Assembly: GCF_001579805.1 (NCBI RefSeq)
Contig: NZ_CP014546.1
Span: 6,200,001 to 6,264,000 of the forward strand
Length of the DNA stretch: 64,000 nt
Source of the DNA: Pseudomonas azotoformans
Lineage (GTDB): Bacteria; Pseudomonadota; Gammaproteobacteria; Pseudomonadales; Pseudomonadaceae
Direction of reading: 5' to 3'
The notes under the pieces were generated by a model. That model was not told where the DNA came from, did not search any database, and was given only the letters and a program-made list of their open reading frames with translations. Shown piece by piece: positions 8,330 to 18,469 of this stretch (the stretch's first letter is position 1; each line of letters begins with the position of its first letter). The position numbers and the translations under genes were made by a program.

Positions 8330-9454
8330 TCAGGCCAGGCCGAGGAATTTCGACAATTCCTCGCGCTTGGCCAACGCGTCGCGGCGCCCCAACTCGATCA
8401 ACTCGCTGCAATACCCCGCCTCGAACAGCAAGTAACTCAAGACCCCCGCCCCACTCGTCTTGGTCGCCCCCGGCCCACGCAAAAACAAGCGCAATGCCGC
8501 CGGCAATTCCTGACGGTGCCGCGCTGCGATTTCGTCGATCGGCTGGCTGGGCGCAATCACCAGCACTTCTACCGCCGCAACGCCAGGCGCGGCATGGCTG
8601 AACTGATTCAAGCGCTCCAGCAACTCGATATCGCTTTCCAGGCTGTCAATGAACGTGCTGTTGAGCATGTGCCCACCAATCTGTGCCAACGTCGGCTCTT
8701 GCCCGGTAAAGGTACGTTGCGCCGCCGGCTCATTGCCGCGCGGGTTGCCACTGACCCCAACCACCAGCACACGGCTGGCGCCCAGGTGCAACGCCGGACT
8801 GATCGGCGCCGACTGCCGCACGGCGCCGTCGCCGAAATATTCCTGGTCGAGTTTAACCGGGGCGAACAGCAAGGGAATCGCGGAGCTGGCCAGCAGGTGT
8901 TCAACCGTCAATTGGGTGGGCATGCCGATACGGCGATGGCGCAACCAGGCGTCGATGGTGCCACCACCCTGATAGAAGGTCACTGCCTGGCCGGACTCGT
9001 AACCAAAGGCCGTCACCGCCACCGCGTGCAGATGTTTGTTGCGGATGGCTTCGTCGATGCCGGCCAGGTGCAGCTTGTCTTTGAGCAGCGCCTTCAGTGG
9101 CGTGCTGTTGAGCAACGCCACCGGCACCTGCGCACCAAGACCGAGGAGGCTGTGAATAAAGAAGCGGCTCGCCTGGCGGATCACCCCCGGCCAATCACTG
9201 CGCAGCACCAAGTGGCTGCGAAAGCCCTGCCAGAAGGCGGTCAGGCGTTGGATCGCGGCCCTGAAGTCCGTGGCGCCACTGGCCAGGCTCACCGCATTGA
9301 TCGCACCGGCCGAGGTGCCGACGATCACCGGAAACGGATTGGGCGCCCCCGGCGGCAACAGCTCGGCAATCGCCGCCAACACCCCCACCTGATACGCCGC
9401 TCGCGCCCCGCCGCCGGAAAGAATCAAGCCTGTAACCGGTTCAGCTGGGCGCAT
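8330..9454 (-). CDS. Patatin-like phospholipase
   Basis: This 374-residue protein carries the full patatin layout: glycine-rich oxyanion loop LILSGGGARAAYQVGV (residues about 10-25), nucleophile elbow VGTSAGAIN with catalytic serine, and the Asp of the Ser-Asp dyad in YFGDGAVRQSAPIS. No signal peptide is visible, so action on lipids from the cytoplasmic side is likely. It follows the lipid A acyltransferase gene on the same strand by 30 bases, which suggests an operon touching membrane lipid handling. The substrate is unknown. Confidence 0.9.
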   Translation of the reverse strand: MRPAEPVTGLILSGGGARAAYQVGVLAAIAELLPPGAPNPFPVIVGTSAGAINAVSLASGATDFRAAIQRLTAFWQGFRSHLVLRSDWPGVIRQASRFFIHSLLGLGAQVPVALLNSTPLKALLKDKLHLAGIDEAIRNKHLHAVAVTAFGYESGQAVTFYQGGGTIDAWLRHRRIGMPTQLTVEHLLASSAIPLLFAPVKLDQEYFGDGAVRQSAPISPALHLGASRVLVVGVSGNPRGNEPAAQRTFTGQEPTLAQIGGHMLNSTFIDSLESDIELLERLNQFSHAAPGVAAVEVLVIAPSQPIDEIAARHRQELPAALRLFLRGPGATKTSGAGVLSYLLFEAGYCSELIELGRRDALAKREELSKFLGLA

Positions 9455-9484
9455 TGCGTCACTCCATGTGGGGAAATGTCTGTC

Positions 9485-10420
9485 TTATCGACGGCGTTTT
9501 TCGTACAACTTTGGCTCACCCGGTGGCCGGCTCTTGAAGCGGCGATGGGTCCACAAGTATTGCTCCGGGCATTCACGCACCGAGGCTTCGACCCACTGGT
9601 TGATGCGCAAGCAGTCGGCTTCATCGCTCTCGCCGGGAAAGTCGGTGAGCGGCGGATGGATCACCAGGCGATAACCGCTGCCATCGGCCAAGCGTTGTTG
9701 AGTAAACGGCACCACCAACGCCTTGCCCAGCTTGGCGAACTTGCTGGTGGCCGGCACGGTGGCGGCCTGGATGCCGAACAGCGGCACGAAGATACTTTGC
9801 TTGGCGCCGTAGTCCTGGTCCGGTGCGTACCAGATCGCGCGACCGGCGCGCAGCAGCTTGAGCATGCCGCGCACGTCTTCACGCTCCACGGCCAGGGAAT
9901 CGAGGTTGTGGCGTTCGCGGCCACGGCGCTGGATGTAGTCGAACAACGGGTTGCCGTGTTCGCGGTACATGCCATCAATGGTGTGCTTCTGCCCCAACAG
10001 CGCGGCGCCGATTTCCAGGGTAGTGAAATGCAGGGCCATGAGGATCACGCCCTTGCCGTCCAATTGGGCCTGCTTGAGGTGTTCCAGGCCTTCGACGTGG
10101 GCCAGGCGCGCCAGGCGCTGGCGCGACCACCACCAGCTCATGGCCATTTCGAAGAAGGCGATGCCGGTGGAGGCAAAGTTTTCCTTGAGCAGTTGCTTGC
10201 GCTCTTGGGCGGATTTTTCCGGGAAGCACAGTTCCAGGTTTCGCGCAGCAATGCGGCGACGTTCGCCGGCCACGCGGTACATGCCGGCGCCCAGCAGGCG
10301 ACCAATGGTCAGCAGCGCACGGTACGGCAGCTGGGTGACCAGCCACAACAGGCCGAGCCCCAGCCATAACAGCCAGAAACGCGGGTGAAAAAATACAGCT
10401 CGAAAACGCGGGCGATCCAT
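9485..10420 (-). CDS. Lipid A biosynthesis lauroyl acyltransferase (LpxL/HtrB family)
   Basis: This 311-residue inner-membrane acyltransferase adds a secondary acyl chain to lipid A. It has an N-terminal hydrophobic anchor ([19 protein letters not shown]), the catalytic H-x4-(D/E) motif in [15 protein letters not shown], and family segments [20 protein letters not shown] (core [16 protein letters not shown]) and [11 protein letters not shown]. The ATG at 10420 is chosen over an upstream TTG at 10441, because the ATG start gives the family N-terminus. It is divergent from minC. The acyl length preference cannot be read from sequence. Confidence 0.9.
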   Translation of the reverse strand: MDRPRFRAVFFHPRFWLLWLGLGLLWLVTQLPYRALLTIGRLLGAGMYRVAGERRRIAARNLELCFPEKSAQERKQLLKENFASTGIAFFEMAMSWWWSRQRLARLAHVEGLEHLKQAQLDGKGVILMALHFTTLEIGAALLGQKHTIDGMYREHGNPLFDYIQRRGRERHNLDSLAVEREDVRGMLKLLRAGRAIWYAPDQDYGAKQSIFVPLFGIQAATVPATSKFAKLGKALVVPFTQQRLADGSGYRLVIHPPLTDFPGESDEADCLRINQWVEASVRECPEQYLWTHRRFKSRPPGEPKLYEKRRR

Positions 10421-10539
10421 TACAGATTCCGGTAAAGACAAGGGCCGCGCATTCTACAACGGTTCGACTCGGCTTGCGGCGGGTGAGTGTTCTCGTTATA
10501 AGTCTCGACACTTTTCGTGACAAGCCGCTTTTGCCGACC

Positions 10540-11277
10540 ATGAGCCAAACCGAACCGCTAGACCAAGATCCCGTGTTCCAGCTGAAAGGCAGCATGCTCG
10601 CCATCACCGTGCTGGAACTTGCCCGTAACGACCTCGACGCCCTGGACCGCCAGCTCGCCGCCAAGGTCGCCCTGGCTCCCAACTTTTTCAACAATGCCCC
10701 GCTGGTGCTGGCCCTGGACAAATTGCCCGCCGGCCAGGGCAGCATCGACCTGCCCGGCTTGATGCGTGTATGCCGTTCCCACGGTCTGCGCACCCTGGCG
10801 ATTCGCGCCAGCCGTATCGAAGACATTGCTGCGGCGATCGCTATTGAACTGCCAGTACTGCCACCGTCCGGTGCGCGCGAGCGTCCGCTTGAACCATTGG
10901 TCGGTGAAGAGAAGAAAAAACCGGAAAAACCGCCTGAGCCTGCGATCAAGCCTACAAAGATCATCACCTCGCCCGTACGCGGCGGGCAGCAGATTTACGC
11001 CCAGGGCGGCGACCTGGTAGTGATCTCCTCGGTCAGCCCAGGGGCGGAACTTCTCGCCGATGGCAACATCCATGTATACGGCCCGATGCGCGGACGTGCC
11101 CTCGCCGGCATCAAGGGTGATACCAAGGCCCGTATTTTTTGCCAGCAGTTGACCGCTGAGCTAGTGTCCATCGCAGGCCAGTACAAGGTTTCAGAAGATT
11201 TGCGCCGTGATCCGCTGTGGGGGGCTTCGGTGCAGGTCAACCTGTCGGGCGATGTGTTGAACATCATCCGTCTTTAA
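10540..11277 (+). CDS. minC: Septum site-determining protein MinC
   Basis: This 245-residue inhibitor of FtsZ ring formation blocks division at the cell poles when recruited by MinD. It has an N-terminal MinC_N domain (about 1-105), a Pro/Lys-rich linker ([12 protein letters not shown]... [10 protein letters not shown]) and a C-terminal beta-helix with [31 protein letters not shown] and [16 protein letters not shown]. The ATG at 10540 gives [11 protein letters not shown]; the open frame further upstream is not family-like. It is followed by minD and minE, the usual order. Confidence 0.97.
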   Translation: MSQTEPLDQDPVFQLKGSMLAITVLELARNDLDALDRQLAAKVALAPNFFNNAPLVLALDKLPAGQGSIDLPGLMRVCRSHGLRTLAIRASRIEDIAAAIAIELPVLPPSGARERPLEPLVGEEKKKPEKPPEPAIKPTKIITSPVRGGQQIYAQGGDLVVISSVSPGAELLADGNIHVYGPMRGRALAGIKGDTKARIFCQQLTAELVSIAGQYKVSEDLRRDPLWGASVQVNLSGDVLNIIRL

Positions 11278-11343
11278 CGGATACTGCCGCATTTTCCAAG
11301 CATCTCTAGACTCTGATAGCACAGCGAAACCGGCATTACTTAT

Positions 11344-11364
11344 GTAGGAATTATTTTTTCCTAC
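11344..11364. other. Short hairpin in the minC-minD gap
   Basis: GTAGGAA (11344-11350) and TTCCTAC (11358-11364) pair around a T-rich loop in the 166-bp gap before minD. No T tract follows the stem, so it is not a clear terminator. It may mark partial separation of minC and minD transcription. Confidence 0.3.
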
Positions 11365-11443
11365 AAGGCTGTCCGCCTGCAGCGAGTTCCAAGAGATGTT
11401 TTTCAGGGACCGAAACGTCCTTCTTCCTTAGGGGTGAAACACC

Positions 11444-12256
11444 TTGGCCAAGATTCTCGTGGTTACATCCGGCAAGGGTGGTGTGGGTAAGACCACCACC
11501 AGCGCCGCTATCGGTACCGGTCTCGCTCTGCGCGGCCACAAGACAGTTATTGTCGACTTCGACGTCGGCTTGCGTAACCTCGACCTGATCATGGGCTGCG
11601 AACGCCGCGTGGTGTATGACTTCGTCAACGTGGTCAACGGTGAAGCCAACCTGCAACAGGCCCTGATCAAGGACAAGCGCCTTGAGAACCTGTACGTGCT
11701 GGCCGCCAGCCAGACCCGTGACAAAGACGCGCTGACCAAAGAAGGCGTGGGCAAAGTCTTGGCCGAGCTGAAGGAAACCTTCGAATACGTGGTCTGCGAT
11801 TCGCCGGCCGGTATCGAAACCGGTGCTCACCTGGCCATGTACTTCGCGGATGAAGCCATCGTCGTGACCAACCCGGAAGTCTCCTCCGTACGTGACTCGG
11901 ACCGCATGCTGGGCCTGCTGGCCAGCAAATCCAAGCGCGCCGAAGAAGGCCAGGACCCGATCAAGGAGCACTTGCTGCTCACCCGCTACAACCCTGAGCG
12001 CGTCAGCAACGGCGAAATGCTCGGTGTTGAAGACGTGAAGGAAATCCTCGCAGTGACCCTGCTGGGCGTGATTCCAGAATCCCAGGCGGTCCTGAAGGCT
12101 TCCAACCAGGGTGTTCCGGTGATTCTTGACGACCAGAGCGACGCCGGCCAGGCGTACAGCGATGCCGTCGATCGCCTGCTGGGCAAGACCGTGGAACATC
12201 GCTTCCTCGATGTTAAGAAGAAGGGATTCTTCGAGCGTATCTTTGGAGGCAACTAA
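11444..12256 (+). CDS. minD: Septum site-determining ATPase MinD
   Basis: This 270-residue membrane-associated ATPase of the ParA/MinD family activates MinC and oscillates under MinE control. The deviant Walker A motif SGKGGVGKTT lies at residues 10-19, with IVDFDVGLRNLDLIMG and VCDSPAGIETGA following. A C-terminal amphipathic membrane-targeting helix (KKKGFFERIFGG) is visible. The start is TTG at 11444 behind an AGGGGTGA ribosome site; the protein N-terminus AKILVVTSGKGG leaves no other choice. minE starts three bases after its stop. Confidence 0.97.
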   Translation: MAKILVVTSGKGGVGKTTTSAAIGTGLALRGHKTVIVDFDVGLRNLDLIMGCERRVVYDFVNVVNGEANLQQALIKDKRLENLYVLAASQTRDKDALTKEGVGKVLAELKETFEYVVCDSPAGIETGAHLAMYFADEAIVVTNPEVSSVRDSDRMLGLLASKSKRAEEGQDPIKEHLLLTRYNPERVSNGEMLGVEDVKEILAVTLLGVIPESQAVLKASNQGVPVILDDQSDAGQAYSDAVDRLLGKTVEHRFLDVKKKGFFERIFGGN

Positions 12257-12259
12257 ACA

Positions 12260-12514
12260 ATGAAATTTCTCGACTTCTTTCGCGCCAACAAAAAGCCAAG
12301 TACCGCGTCGGTAGCGAAAGAGCGTCTACAGATCATCGTGGCGCACGAACGCGGCCAACGCAGTACACCGGATTACCTGCCAGCCTTGCAGAAGGAACTG
12401 GTCGAGGTGATCCGCAAGTACGTCAATATCGGCAACGATGACGTGCATGTCGCCCTGGAAAATGACGGCAGCTGCTCGATTCTGGAACTCAATATCACCC
12501 TGCCTGATCGTTGA
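12260..12514 (+). CDS. minE: Cell division topological specificity factor MinE
   Basis: This 84-residue protein stimulates MinD ATPase and so confines MinCD to the poles. The N-terminal membrane/MinD-binding helix ([31 protein letters not shown]; core [14 protein letters not shown]) and the dimerisation domain ([23 protein letters not shown]) are complete. It is the last gene of minCDE and is followed by a large inverted repeat. Confidence 0.97.
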   Translation: MKFLDFFRANKKPSTASVAKERLQIIVAHERGQRSTPDYLPALQKELVEVIRKYVNIGNDDVHVALENDGSCSILELNITLPDR

Positions 12515-12522
12515 TCGAACAG

Positions 12523-12590
12523 GCGGCCGCCACGGCGGCTCGTTCACCCTGATCCCTTTTTGGGGACCGGGTGGGCGAGCCGCCGTTGGC
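12523..12590. terminator. Large hairpin after minE
   Basis: Sequence around ACGGCGGCTCG (12531-12541) is complementary to CGAGCCGCCGT further on (12577-12587), with an inner GATCCC/GGGGAC-type stem and a short T run in the loop. It lies between minE and the next gene and probably ends or processes the min transcript. Confidence 0.5.
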
Positions 12591-12610
12591 GTTTGTTACG
12601 AGGCTGTTTA

Positions 12611-13246
12611 ATGCCGCTGTCCAATATTCATATCTTGCATCAGGACGATGCCGTCCTGGTGGTGAACAAGCCCACCCTGTTGCTCTCGGTGCCTGGCCGC
12701 GCCGACGACAACAAGGACTGCCTGATCACCCGCCTGCAGGAAAACGGCTACCCCGAAGCTCGCATCGTGCATCGCCTGGACTGGGAAACCTCAGGCATCA
12801 TCCTGCTGGCCCGTGACGCCGACACCCACCGCGAACTGTCCCGCCAGTTTCACGACCGTGAAACCGAAAAGGCCTACACCGCCCTGGCCTGGGGCCAACC
12901 GGAACTGGACAGCGGCAGCATCGACCTGCCCCTGCGCTACGACCCGCCGACCAAACCACGGCATGTGGTGGACCACGAATTCGGCAAGCACGCGCTGACC
13001 TTCTGGAAGGTGCTGGAGCGTTGTGGGGATTGGTGCCGCGTGGAGCTGACGCCGATTACCGGGCGTTCGCATCAGCTGCGCGTGCACATGCTTTCCATCG
13101 GCCACCCCTTGCTGGGTGATGGCCTGTATGCCCATGAGCAAGCCCTGGCTGCCTGGCCGCGCCTGTGCCTGCATGCAAGCATGCTGAGCTTCACCCATCC
13201 GCAAAGCGGCGAGCGTTTGCGTTTCGAGTGCCCTGCGCCGTTCTGA
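12611..13246 (+). CDS. RluA-family RNA pseudouridine synthase
   Basis: This 211-residue enzyme isomerises uridine to pseudouridine in rRNA or tRNA. The catalytic aspartate sits in RIVHRLDWETSGIILLARD (core HRLDWETSG). Other family motifs are VVNKPTLLLSVPGR, ELTPITGRSHQLRVHM and GHPLLGDGLYA. There is no N-terminal S4 domain, so it resembles the short RluA type acting on 23S rRNA U746 and tRNA U32; the target is inferred. The start is ATG at 12611, which drops an unlikely extension through the hairpin. Confidence 0.9.
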   Translation: MPLSNIHILHQDDAVLVVNKPTLLLSVPGRADDNKDCLITRLQENGYPEARIVHRLDWETSGIILLARDADTHRELSRQFHDRETEKAYTALAWGQPELDSGSIDLPLRYDPPTKPRHVVDHEFGKHALTFWKVLERCGDWCRVELTPITGRSHQLRVHMLSIGHPLLGDGLYAHEQALAAWPRLCLHASMLSFTHPQSGERLRFECPAPF

Positions 13247-13291
13247 AGAATAAATACGGTAAACTCGCGGCACTGCTGTCTGGAGCTATTT

Positions 13292-14581
13292 ATGCGCGAA
13301 GCGTTGAATCAAGGCCTGATCGACTTCCTCAAGGCCTCCCCTACTCCTTTTCATGCCACTGCCGCCCTGGCCCAGCGCCTGGAAGCGGCCGGTTACCAGC
13401 GTCTCGACGAGCGCGAGACCTGGACCACCGAGGCCAACGGTCGCTATTACGTGACCCGCAACGATTCGTCGATCATCGCCTTCAAGCTCGGCCGTCATTC
13501 GCCGCTGCAGGGCGGTATCCGTCTGGTCGGCGCCCATACCGACAGCCCGTGCCTGCGGGTCAAGCCCCAGCCTGAGCTGCAACGCCAGGGTTTCTGGCAA
13601 CTGGGTGTGGAAGTCTACGGCGGCGCACTGCTGGCACCGTGGTTCGACCGCGACCTGTCCCTGGCCGGCCGCGTGACCTTCCGCCGCGACGGCAAGGTCG
13701 AAAGCCAACTGATCGACTTCAAGCTGCCCATCGCTATCATCCCCAACCTGGCCATTCACCTGAACCGTGAAGCCAACCAAGGTTGGGCGATCAATGCCCA
13801 GACCGAGCTGCCGCCGATCCTCGCGCAATTTGCCGGTGACGAGCGCGTGGACTTCCGCGCCGTGCTCACCGAGCAGCTGGCACGGGAACATGGCTTGAAC
13901 GCCGATGTGGTGCTCGACTACGAGCTGAGCTTCTACGACACCCAAAGCGCTGCGGTCATCGGCCTGAACGGCGACTTCATCGCCGGCGCGCGCCTGGACA
14001 ACCTTCTGTCGTGCTACGCCGGCCTGCAAGCCTTGCTCACCAGCGATAGCGAAGAGACCTGCGTGCTGGTGTGCAACGACCACGAAGAAGTCGGCTCCTG
14101 CTCGGCGTGCGGTGCCGATGGCCCGATGCTGGAACAGACCCTGCGTCGCCTGTTGCCGGAAGGGGATGAATTCGTACGTACCATTCAGAAATCCCTGCTG
14201 GTGTCTGCGGACAACGCCCACGGCGTGCACCCGAACTACGCCGAGAAGCATGACGCCAACCATGGCCCCAAGCTCAACGCCGGCCCGGTGATCAAGGTCA
14301 ACAGCAACCAGCGCTACGCCACCAACAGCGAAACCGCCGGGTTCTTCCGCCACCTGTGCATGGCCCAGGAAGTACCGGTGCAGAGCTTCGTGGTACGCAG
14401 CGACATGGGTTGCGGCTCCACCATCGGCCCGATCACCGCCAGCCATCTGGGCGTGCGCACCGTGGACATTGGCCTGCCGACGTTTGCCATGCACTCCATT
14501 CGTGAACTGTGCGGCAGCCATGACCTGGCGCATCTGGTCAAGGTGCTCGGCGCGTTCTACGCGAGTCACGACTTGCCCTGA
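13292..14581 (+). CDS. apeB: M18-family aminopeptidase
   Basis: This 429-residue zinc aminopeptidase has the M18 signature: [15 protein letters not shown] with a first metal-binding histidine, [30 protein letters not shown] with the glutamate pair, [14 protein letters not shown] [17 protein letters not shown], and [12 protein letters not shown] near the C-terminus. It is cytoplasmic and probably forms large oligomers, as family members do. It removes N-terminal residues from peptides. A TGGAG ribosome site precedes the ATG, and a strong hairpin follows the gene. Confidence 0.95.
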   Translation: MREALNQGLIDFLKASPTPFHATAALAQRLEAAGYQRLDERETWTTEANGRYYVTRNDSSIIAFKLGRHSPLQGGIRLVGAHTDSPCLRVKPQPELQRQGFWQLGVEVYGGALLAPWFDRDLSLAGRVTFRRDGKVESQLIDFKLPIAIIPNLAIHLNREANQGWAINAQTELPPILAQFAGDERVDFRAVLTEQLAREHGLNADVVLDYELSFYDTQSAAVIGLNGDFIAGARLDNLLSCYAGLQALLTSDSEETCVLVCNDHEEVGSCSACGADGPMLEQTLRRLLPEGDEFVRTIQKSLLVSADNAHGVHPNYAEKHDANHGPKLNAGPVIKVNSNQRYATNSETAGFFRHLCMAQEVPVQSFVVRSDMGCGSTIGPITASHLGVRTVDIGLPTFAMHSIRELCGSHDLAHLVKVLGAFYASHDLP

Positions 14582-14589
14582 TGTGGCAT

Positions 14590-14622
14590 GGGGTTGATGT
14601 GTTTCTGATACACATCAACCCC
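14590..14622. terminator. Hairpin after apeB
   Basis: GGGGTTGATGTG (14590-14601) and CACATCAACCCC (14611-14622) form a perfect 12-bp stem nine bases past the apeB stop. No long T tract follows, but position and stability suggest a terminator. Confidence 0.6.
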
Positions 14623-14681
14623 ACTTCCTGCAATCCGACCTAGACTTGTCAGTATTCCCACTCCGACAAGGCCGTCGCACC

Positions 14682-14858
14682 ATGATCTCCATGTCCTCCT
14701 TCCACGCCATGCTGATCCCGATCCTGATCGGCATGATCATGCTCGCCGTGGGTTTCAACTTCCGTGACAAGCCCCTCGGCGTATTTGGCATGTGGATCGG
14801 CATGCTGCTGATCCTGGGCACTGTGGTGTACAAGATCCTCGCAAAACTGGCTGAATGA
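14682..14858 (+). CDS. Small two-helix membrane protein of unknown function
   Basis: The frame from ATG 14682 encodes 58 residues with two hydrophobic helices (MLIPILIGMIMLAVGFNF and MWIGMLLILGTVVYKILAKL) separated by a short polar turn RDKPLGVFG. It has no recognisable family. It lies between a terminator-like hairpin and the MscS-type channel gene on the same strand, 52 bases upstream, so it could be co-transcribed with the channel. Codon use is ordinary for the region. An alternative start at 14646 would add twelve basic residues. Confidence 0.6.
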   Translation: MISMSSFHAMLIPILIGMIMLAVGFNFRDKPLGVFGMWIGMLLILGTVVYKILAKLAE

Positions 14859-14910
14859 CGATTGCGCTCGTACACTCGGTCAACTCGTCGTTTCCAAGGT
14901 TGACCGCCTC

Positions 14911-17076
14911 GTGCTTTCCCGCCTGTTTGCCCTGCCCTGCTATTGCTTGATCGCCCTGCTGACGCTGCTGCCGCTGACGCCTGCCCATGCCGTGGGCTTG
15001 CCCGGCCTGCTCGGCAACACCAACAAGACCCAGCCCCAGGCCGAAGTGCCGCTGGGGCAGTCGTTGGACGAGGTGATCAAGACCCTGGAGAACGACCAGC
15101 AACGTACCCAGTTGCTAAGCGACCTGAAAAAGCTGCGCGAAGCCACGAAAAAAGCCCAGCCGGCCGCCGAAGAAGGCGTGCTGGGGTTGATCGGCGGCAC
15201 CCTGGCCAACCTGGAAGCACAGTTTTCTGGGGCCGATAGCCCACTGGGGCGCTGGTCCAATGAAATCGACCAGGCCAAGGAAGAACTCAGTGCGCTGATA
15301 CTGCCGGCCAACGAATGGCTGCCGATCATTTTCGGTTTTGCCCTGATCCTTGCCGTGTGGAGCCTGCTCGCCGCCGCGCTGATCTGGCTCAGCCACCGCG
15401 TACGCGAACGCTTCGGCCTGCCCGAAGAATTGCCGCAACACCCGCGTACCTGGGACATGGTGCGCTTTGCCCTGCGTAAACTTGGCCCATGGCTGATTGC
15501 CCTGGTGATCACGGTGTACCTGAGTTATGCCCTGCCTTCGTCCCTGGGCAAATCCCTGGCGATGGTATTGGCTTATGCGTTGGTGGTGGGCACCTGTTTC
15601 TCGGCGATCTGCGTGATTGCGTTTTCCGTGCTCGACGGTCCGCATCGCCATCGTGCGTTGTACATCCTGCGTCACCAGGCGTTCCGCCCGCTATGGTGGA
15701 TCGGCAGTTTTGCCGCCTTCGGTGAAGCCTTGAGCGACCCGCGACTGGTGGCAGCACTGGGGCAGCACTTATCCCATACCGCCGCGACCATCGCCAATGT
15801 GATGGCGGCGTTGTCCACTGGCGTGTTCATCCTGCGCTTCCGCCGCCCCATCGCCCACCTGATCCGCAATCAGCCGCTGTCGCGCCGCCTCACACGCCGC
15901 GCCCTCAGCGACACCATCGAAATCATCGGTTCCTTCTGGTACATCCCCGCGCTGCTGTTGGTGGGTATTTCGCTATTCGCTACCTTCGTCTCGGCGGGCG
16001 ATACCAGCACGGCATTGCGTCAATCGCTGCTGTGCACGGTGCTGCTGGTGCTGTGCATGGTGATCAACGGCCTGGTCCGCCGTCACGCCCTCAAGCCGCA
16101 ACGGGGGCACAAGCGTCATGCGCTGTACTCCGAGCGCCTGAAAAGCTTCGTCTACACCCTGGCCCACCTGGTGGTGTGGCTGGTGTTTATCGAGCTGGGC
16201 TTGCGGGTGTGGGGGCTGTCGCTGATCCGCTTTACCGAAGGCGACGGCCATGAAGTCAGCGTCAAGCTGTTCGGCCTGGCCGGGACCCTGCTGTTTGCCT
16301 GGTTGATCTGGATTCTCAGCGACACCGCGATCCATCACGCCCTCACCCGCTCGCGCAAAGGCCTGGCCAATGCCCGCGCGCAGACCATGATGCCGCTGAT
16401 CCGCAACGTGCTGTTCGTGACCATCTTCATCATCGCCGCCATTGTCGCCCTGGCGAACATGGGCATGAACGTCACGCCGCTGTTGGCGGGTGCGGGTGTG
16501 ATCGGCCTGGCCATCGGTTTCGGCGCGCAGTCACTGGTGGCGGACTTGATCACCGGCCTGTTCATCATCATCGAAGACTCCCTGGCCATCGATGACTACG
16601 TGGATGTCGGCGGTCACCTCGGCACCGTCGAAGGCCTCACCATCCGTACCGTGCGCCTGCGTGACATCGACGGCATCGTGCACACCATCCCGTTCAGCGA
16701 GATCAAGAGCATCAAGAACTACTCGCGGGAGTTCGGCTACGCGATCTTCCGCGTGGCGATCCCCTACAACATGGAGATCGACGACGCCATCAAGCTGATG
16801 CGCGATGTCGGCCAGAAGATGCGCAACGACCCGCTGCAGCGCCGCAATATCTGGTCGCCGCTGGAGATTCAAGGCGTGGAGAGTTTCGAGTCGGGCAGCG
16901 CGATTCTGCGCGCACGCTTCAAGACCGCGCCGATCAAGCAGTGGGAAGTGTCGCGGGCGTTCAACCTGTCCCTCAAGCGCCATCTGGACGAGGCCGGGCT
17001 GGACCTGGCCACGCCGCGCCTGAGCGTGCAGGTGGTAACCGCTGGCACTGTGCAGGAGAAAGATCAACAACAATAA
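14911..17076 (+). CDS. Large MscS-family mechanosensitive ion channel
   Basis: This 721-residue protein has a signal peptide (MLSRLFALPCYCLIALLTLLPLTPAHA), a periplasmic helical region (about 30-130), many membrane helices (about 140-540) and the conserved MscS core. The pore helix GVIGLAIGFGAQSLVADLITG and the beta-domain motif GTVEGLTIRTVRLRDIDG, followed by IPFSEI, are clear. The architecture recalls E. coli YbiO-type large channels that relieve osmotic downshock. The start is GTG at 14911. It is followed 17 bases later by an M20 hydrolase gene. Confidence 0.88.
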   Translation: MLSRLFALPCYCLIALLTLLPLTPAHAVGLPGLLGNTNKTQPQAEVPLGQSLDEVIKTLENDQQRTQLLSDLKKLREATKKAQPAAEEGVLGLIGGTLANLEAQFSGADSPLGRWSNEIDQAKEELSALILPANEWLPIIFGFALILAVWSLLAAALIWLSHRVRERFGLPEELPQHPRTWDMVRFALRKLGPWLIALVITVYLSYALPSSLGKSLAMVLAYALVVGTCFSAICVIAFSVLDGPHRHRALYILRHQAFRPLWWIGSFAAFGEALSDPRLVAALGQHLSHTAATIANVMAALSTGVFILRFRRPIAHLIRNQPLSRRLTRRALSDTIEIIGSFWYIPALLLVGISLFATFVSAGDTSTALRQSLLCTVLLVLCMVINGLVRRHALKPQRGHKRHALYSERLKSFVYTLAHLVVWLVFIELGLRVWGLSLIRFTEGDGHEVSVKLFGLAGTLLFAWLIWILSDTAIHHALTRSRKGLANARAQTMMPLIRNVLFVTIFIIAAIVALANMGMNVTPLLAGAGVIGLAIGFGAQSLVADLITGLFIIIEDSLAIDDYVDVGGHLGTVEGLTIRTVRLRDIDGIVHTIPFSEIKSIKNYSREFGYAIFRVAIPYNMEIDDAIKLMRDVGQKMRNDPLQRRNIWSPLEIQGVESFESGSAILRARFKTAPIKQWEVSRAFNLSLKRHLDEAGLDLATPRLSVQVVTAGTVQEKDQQQ

Positions 17077-17093
17077 ACTCAGGAGAGGTCCTT

Positions 17094-18431
17094 ATGCGTT
17101 TAACCGGTCTGACACACCCGTGGATTTTTGGCATGTTGTGCGGGGTCGCCAGCAGTGCCGTGATAGCCGCCAGCAGCGGCCAGGACAGCGCCCGGGAGGA
17201 AATTGCCGCGCAGGCAAAAGCCCTTGAGCCGGCGCTGCTGGAAACCCGACGTGACATCCACGCCCACCCGGAACTGGGCAACACCGAAACCCGCACCGCC
17301 GAGCTGGTCGCGAAACAATTGCGCGACCTGGGCCTTGAGGTAAAAACCGGCGTCGCCCGTACGGGCGTTGTTGCTGTTCTGAAAGGCGCCCTGCCCGGCC
17401 CCACCGTCGCCCTGCGCGCCGACATGGATGCGCTGCCGGTGAAGGAAGTCGCCGACCTGCCCTTCGCCTCCAAAGCCAAAGGCACCTACCTGGGCAAGGA
17501 AGTCGACGTGATGCACGCCTGCGGCCACGACGCCCACGTCGCTATCCTACTGAGCACCGCGAAAATCCTGACCGGCATGCGCGAACGCTTGCCGGGCACC
17601 GTGGTGTTCTACTTCCAACCGGCCGAGGAAGGCCCGAGCGATTTCATCCCCGACGGCAAAAACACCTGGGGTGCCAAAATGATGGTGCAGGAAGGCGTGA
17701 TGAAGGCGCCCAAGCCGGACGCGGTGTTCGGCCTGCACGTGTGGGCCGGTGTGCCCGCCGGCCAGATTGCCTACCGTCCGGGACCGACCCTGGCCAGCTC
17801 GGACGATCTGCGCATCAAGATCCTCGGCAAGCAGACCCACGCCGGCCGTCCTTGGGATGGCATCGACCCGATCACCGTGGGCGCGCAGACTATTGTCGGC
17901 CTGCAGACCGTGGTCAGCCGCCGCACCGATATCTCGTCATTCCCGTCGGTGGTGAGCATTGGCACCATCAATGGCGGCACGCGCTACAACATCATTCCGG
18001 AGTCGGTGGACATGACCGGCACCATTCGCTCCTACGACTATGGCATCCGCCAGAAGCTGCACGCGGACGTGCGCCAGACCGTGGAGAAAATCGCTGAAAG
18101 CGGCGGCGCCAAGGCCGAAGTCACCATCATCGAGAAGTACGATCCGACCATCAACAACCCGGCGCTGACCGAGAAGATGTTGCCGAGCCTGCGCTGGGCG
18201 GCCAAGGATGACGTGGTGCAAGGCCCGCTGGTGGGCGGTGCCGAGGACTTCTCGTTTTATGCCAAGGAGGCACCGGGGCTGTTTGTGTTCCTGGGGGTGA
18301 CGCCGAGGGATCAGGACATGAGCAAGGCAGCGCCGAACCACAATCCGGGGTTCTTCGTGGATGAGTCGGCGTTGGTGGTGGGAGTGAGGACGTTGGCGTC
18401 GTTGGCGACGGATTACCTATACACCAACTAA
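17094..18431 (+). CDS. Exported M20-family metallo-amidohydrolase
   Basis: This 445-residue protein has the M20D amidohydrolase pattern: DIHAHPELGNTETRTAELV, RADMDALPV, HACGHDAHVAILL and FYFQPAEEGPSDF, with metal ligands in these motifs, then a dimerisation domain with GKQTHAGRPWDGIDP. An N-terminal signal-like segment (WIFGMLCGVASSAVIAASSG) suggests export to the periplasm, unlike cytoplasmic hippurate hydrolases. ATG at 17094 has an AGGAGAGG ribosome site; the open frame upstream lies in the MscS gene. The substrate (N-acyl amino acid or peptide) is not predictable. Confidence 0.88.
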   Translation: MRLTGLTHPWIFGMLCGVASSAVIAASSGQDSAREEIAAQAKALEPALLETRRDIHAHPELGNTETRTAELVAKQLRDLGLEVKTGVARTGVVAVLKGALPGPTVALRADMDALPVKEVADLPFASKAKGTYLGKEVDVMHACGHDAHVAILLSTAKILTGMRERLPGTVVFYFQPAEEGPSDFIPDGKNTWGAKMMVQEGVMKAPKPDAVFGLHVWAGVPAGQIAYRPGPTLASSDDLRIKILGKQTHAGRPWDGIDPITVGAQTIVGLQTVVSRRTDISSFPSVVSIGTINGGTRYNIIPESVDMTGTIRSYDYGIRQKLHADVRQTVEKIAESGGAKAEVTIIEKYDPTINNPALTEKMLPSLRWAAKDDVVQGPLVGGAEDFSFYAKEAPGLFVFLGVTPRDQDMSKAAPNHNPGFFVDESALVVGVRTLASLATDYLYTN

Positions 18432-18469
18432 TCGCCGAGATGGTTTTCTGTGGTGGGCAGGGTTGGCGT

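Noticed and set aside
8516..10369. 617-codon plus-strand open frame
   Set aside because: It runs opposite both the patatin and the lipid A acyltransferase genes, crossing their boundary, and has a shadow-like His/Gln/Arg-rich composition.
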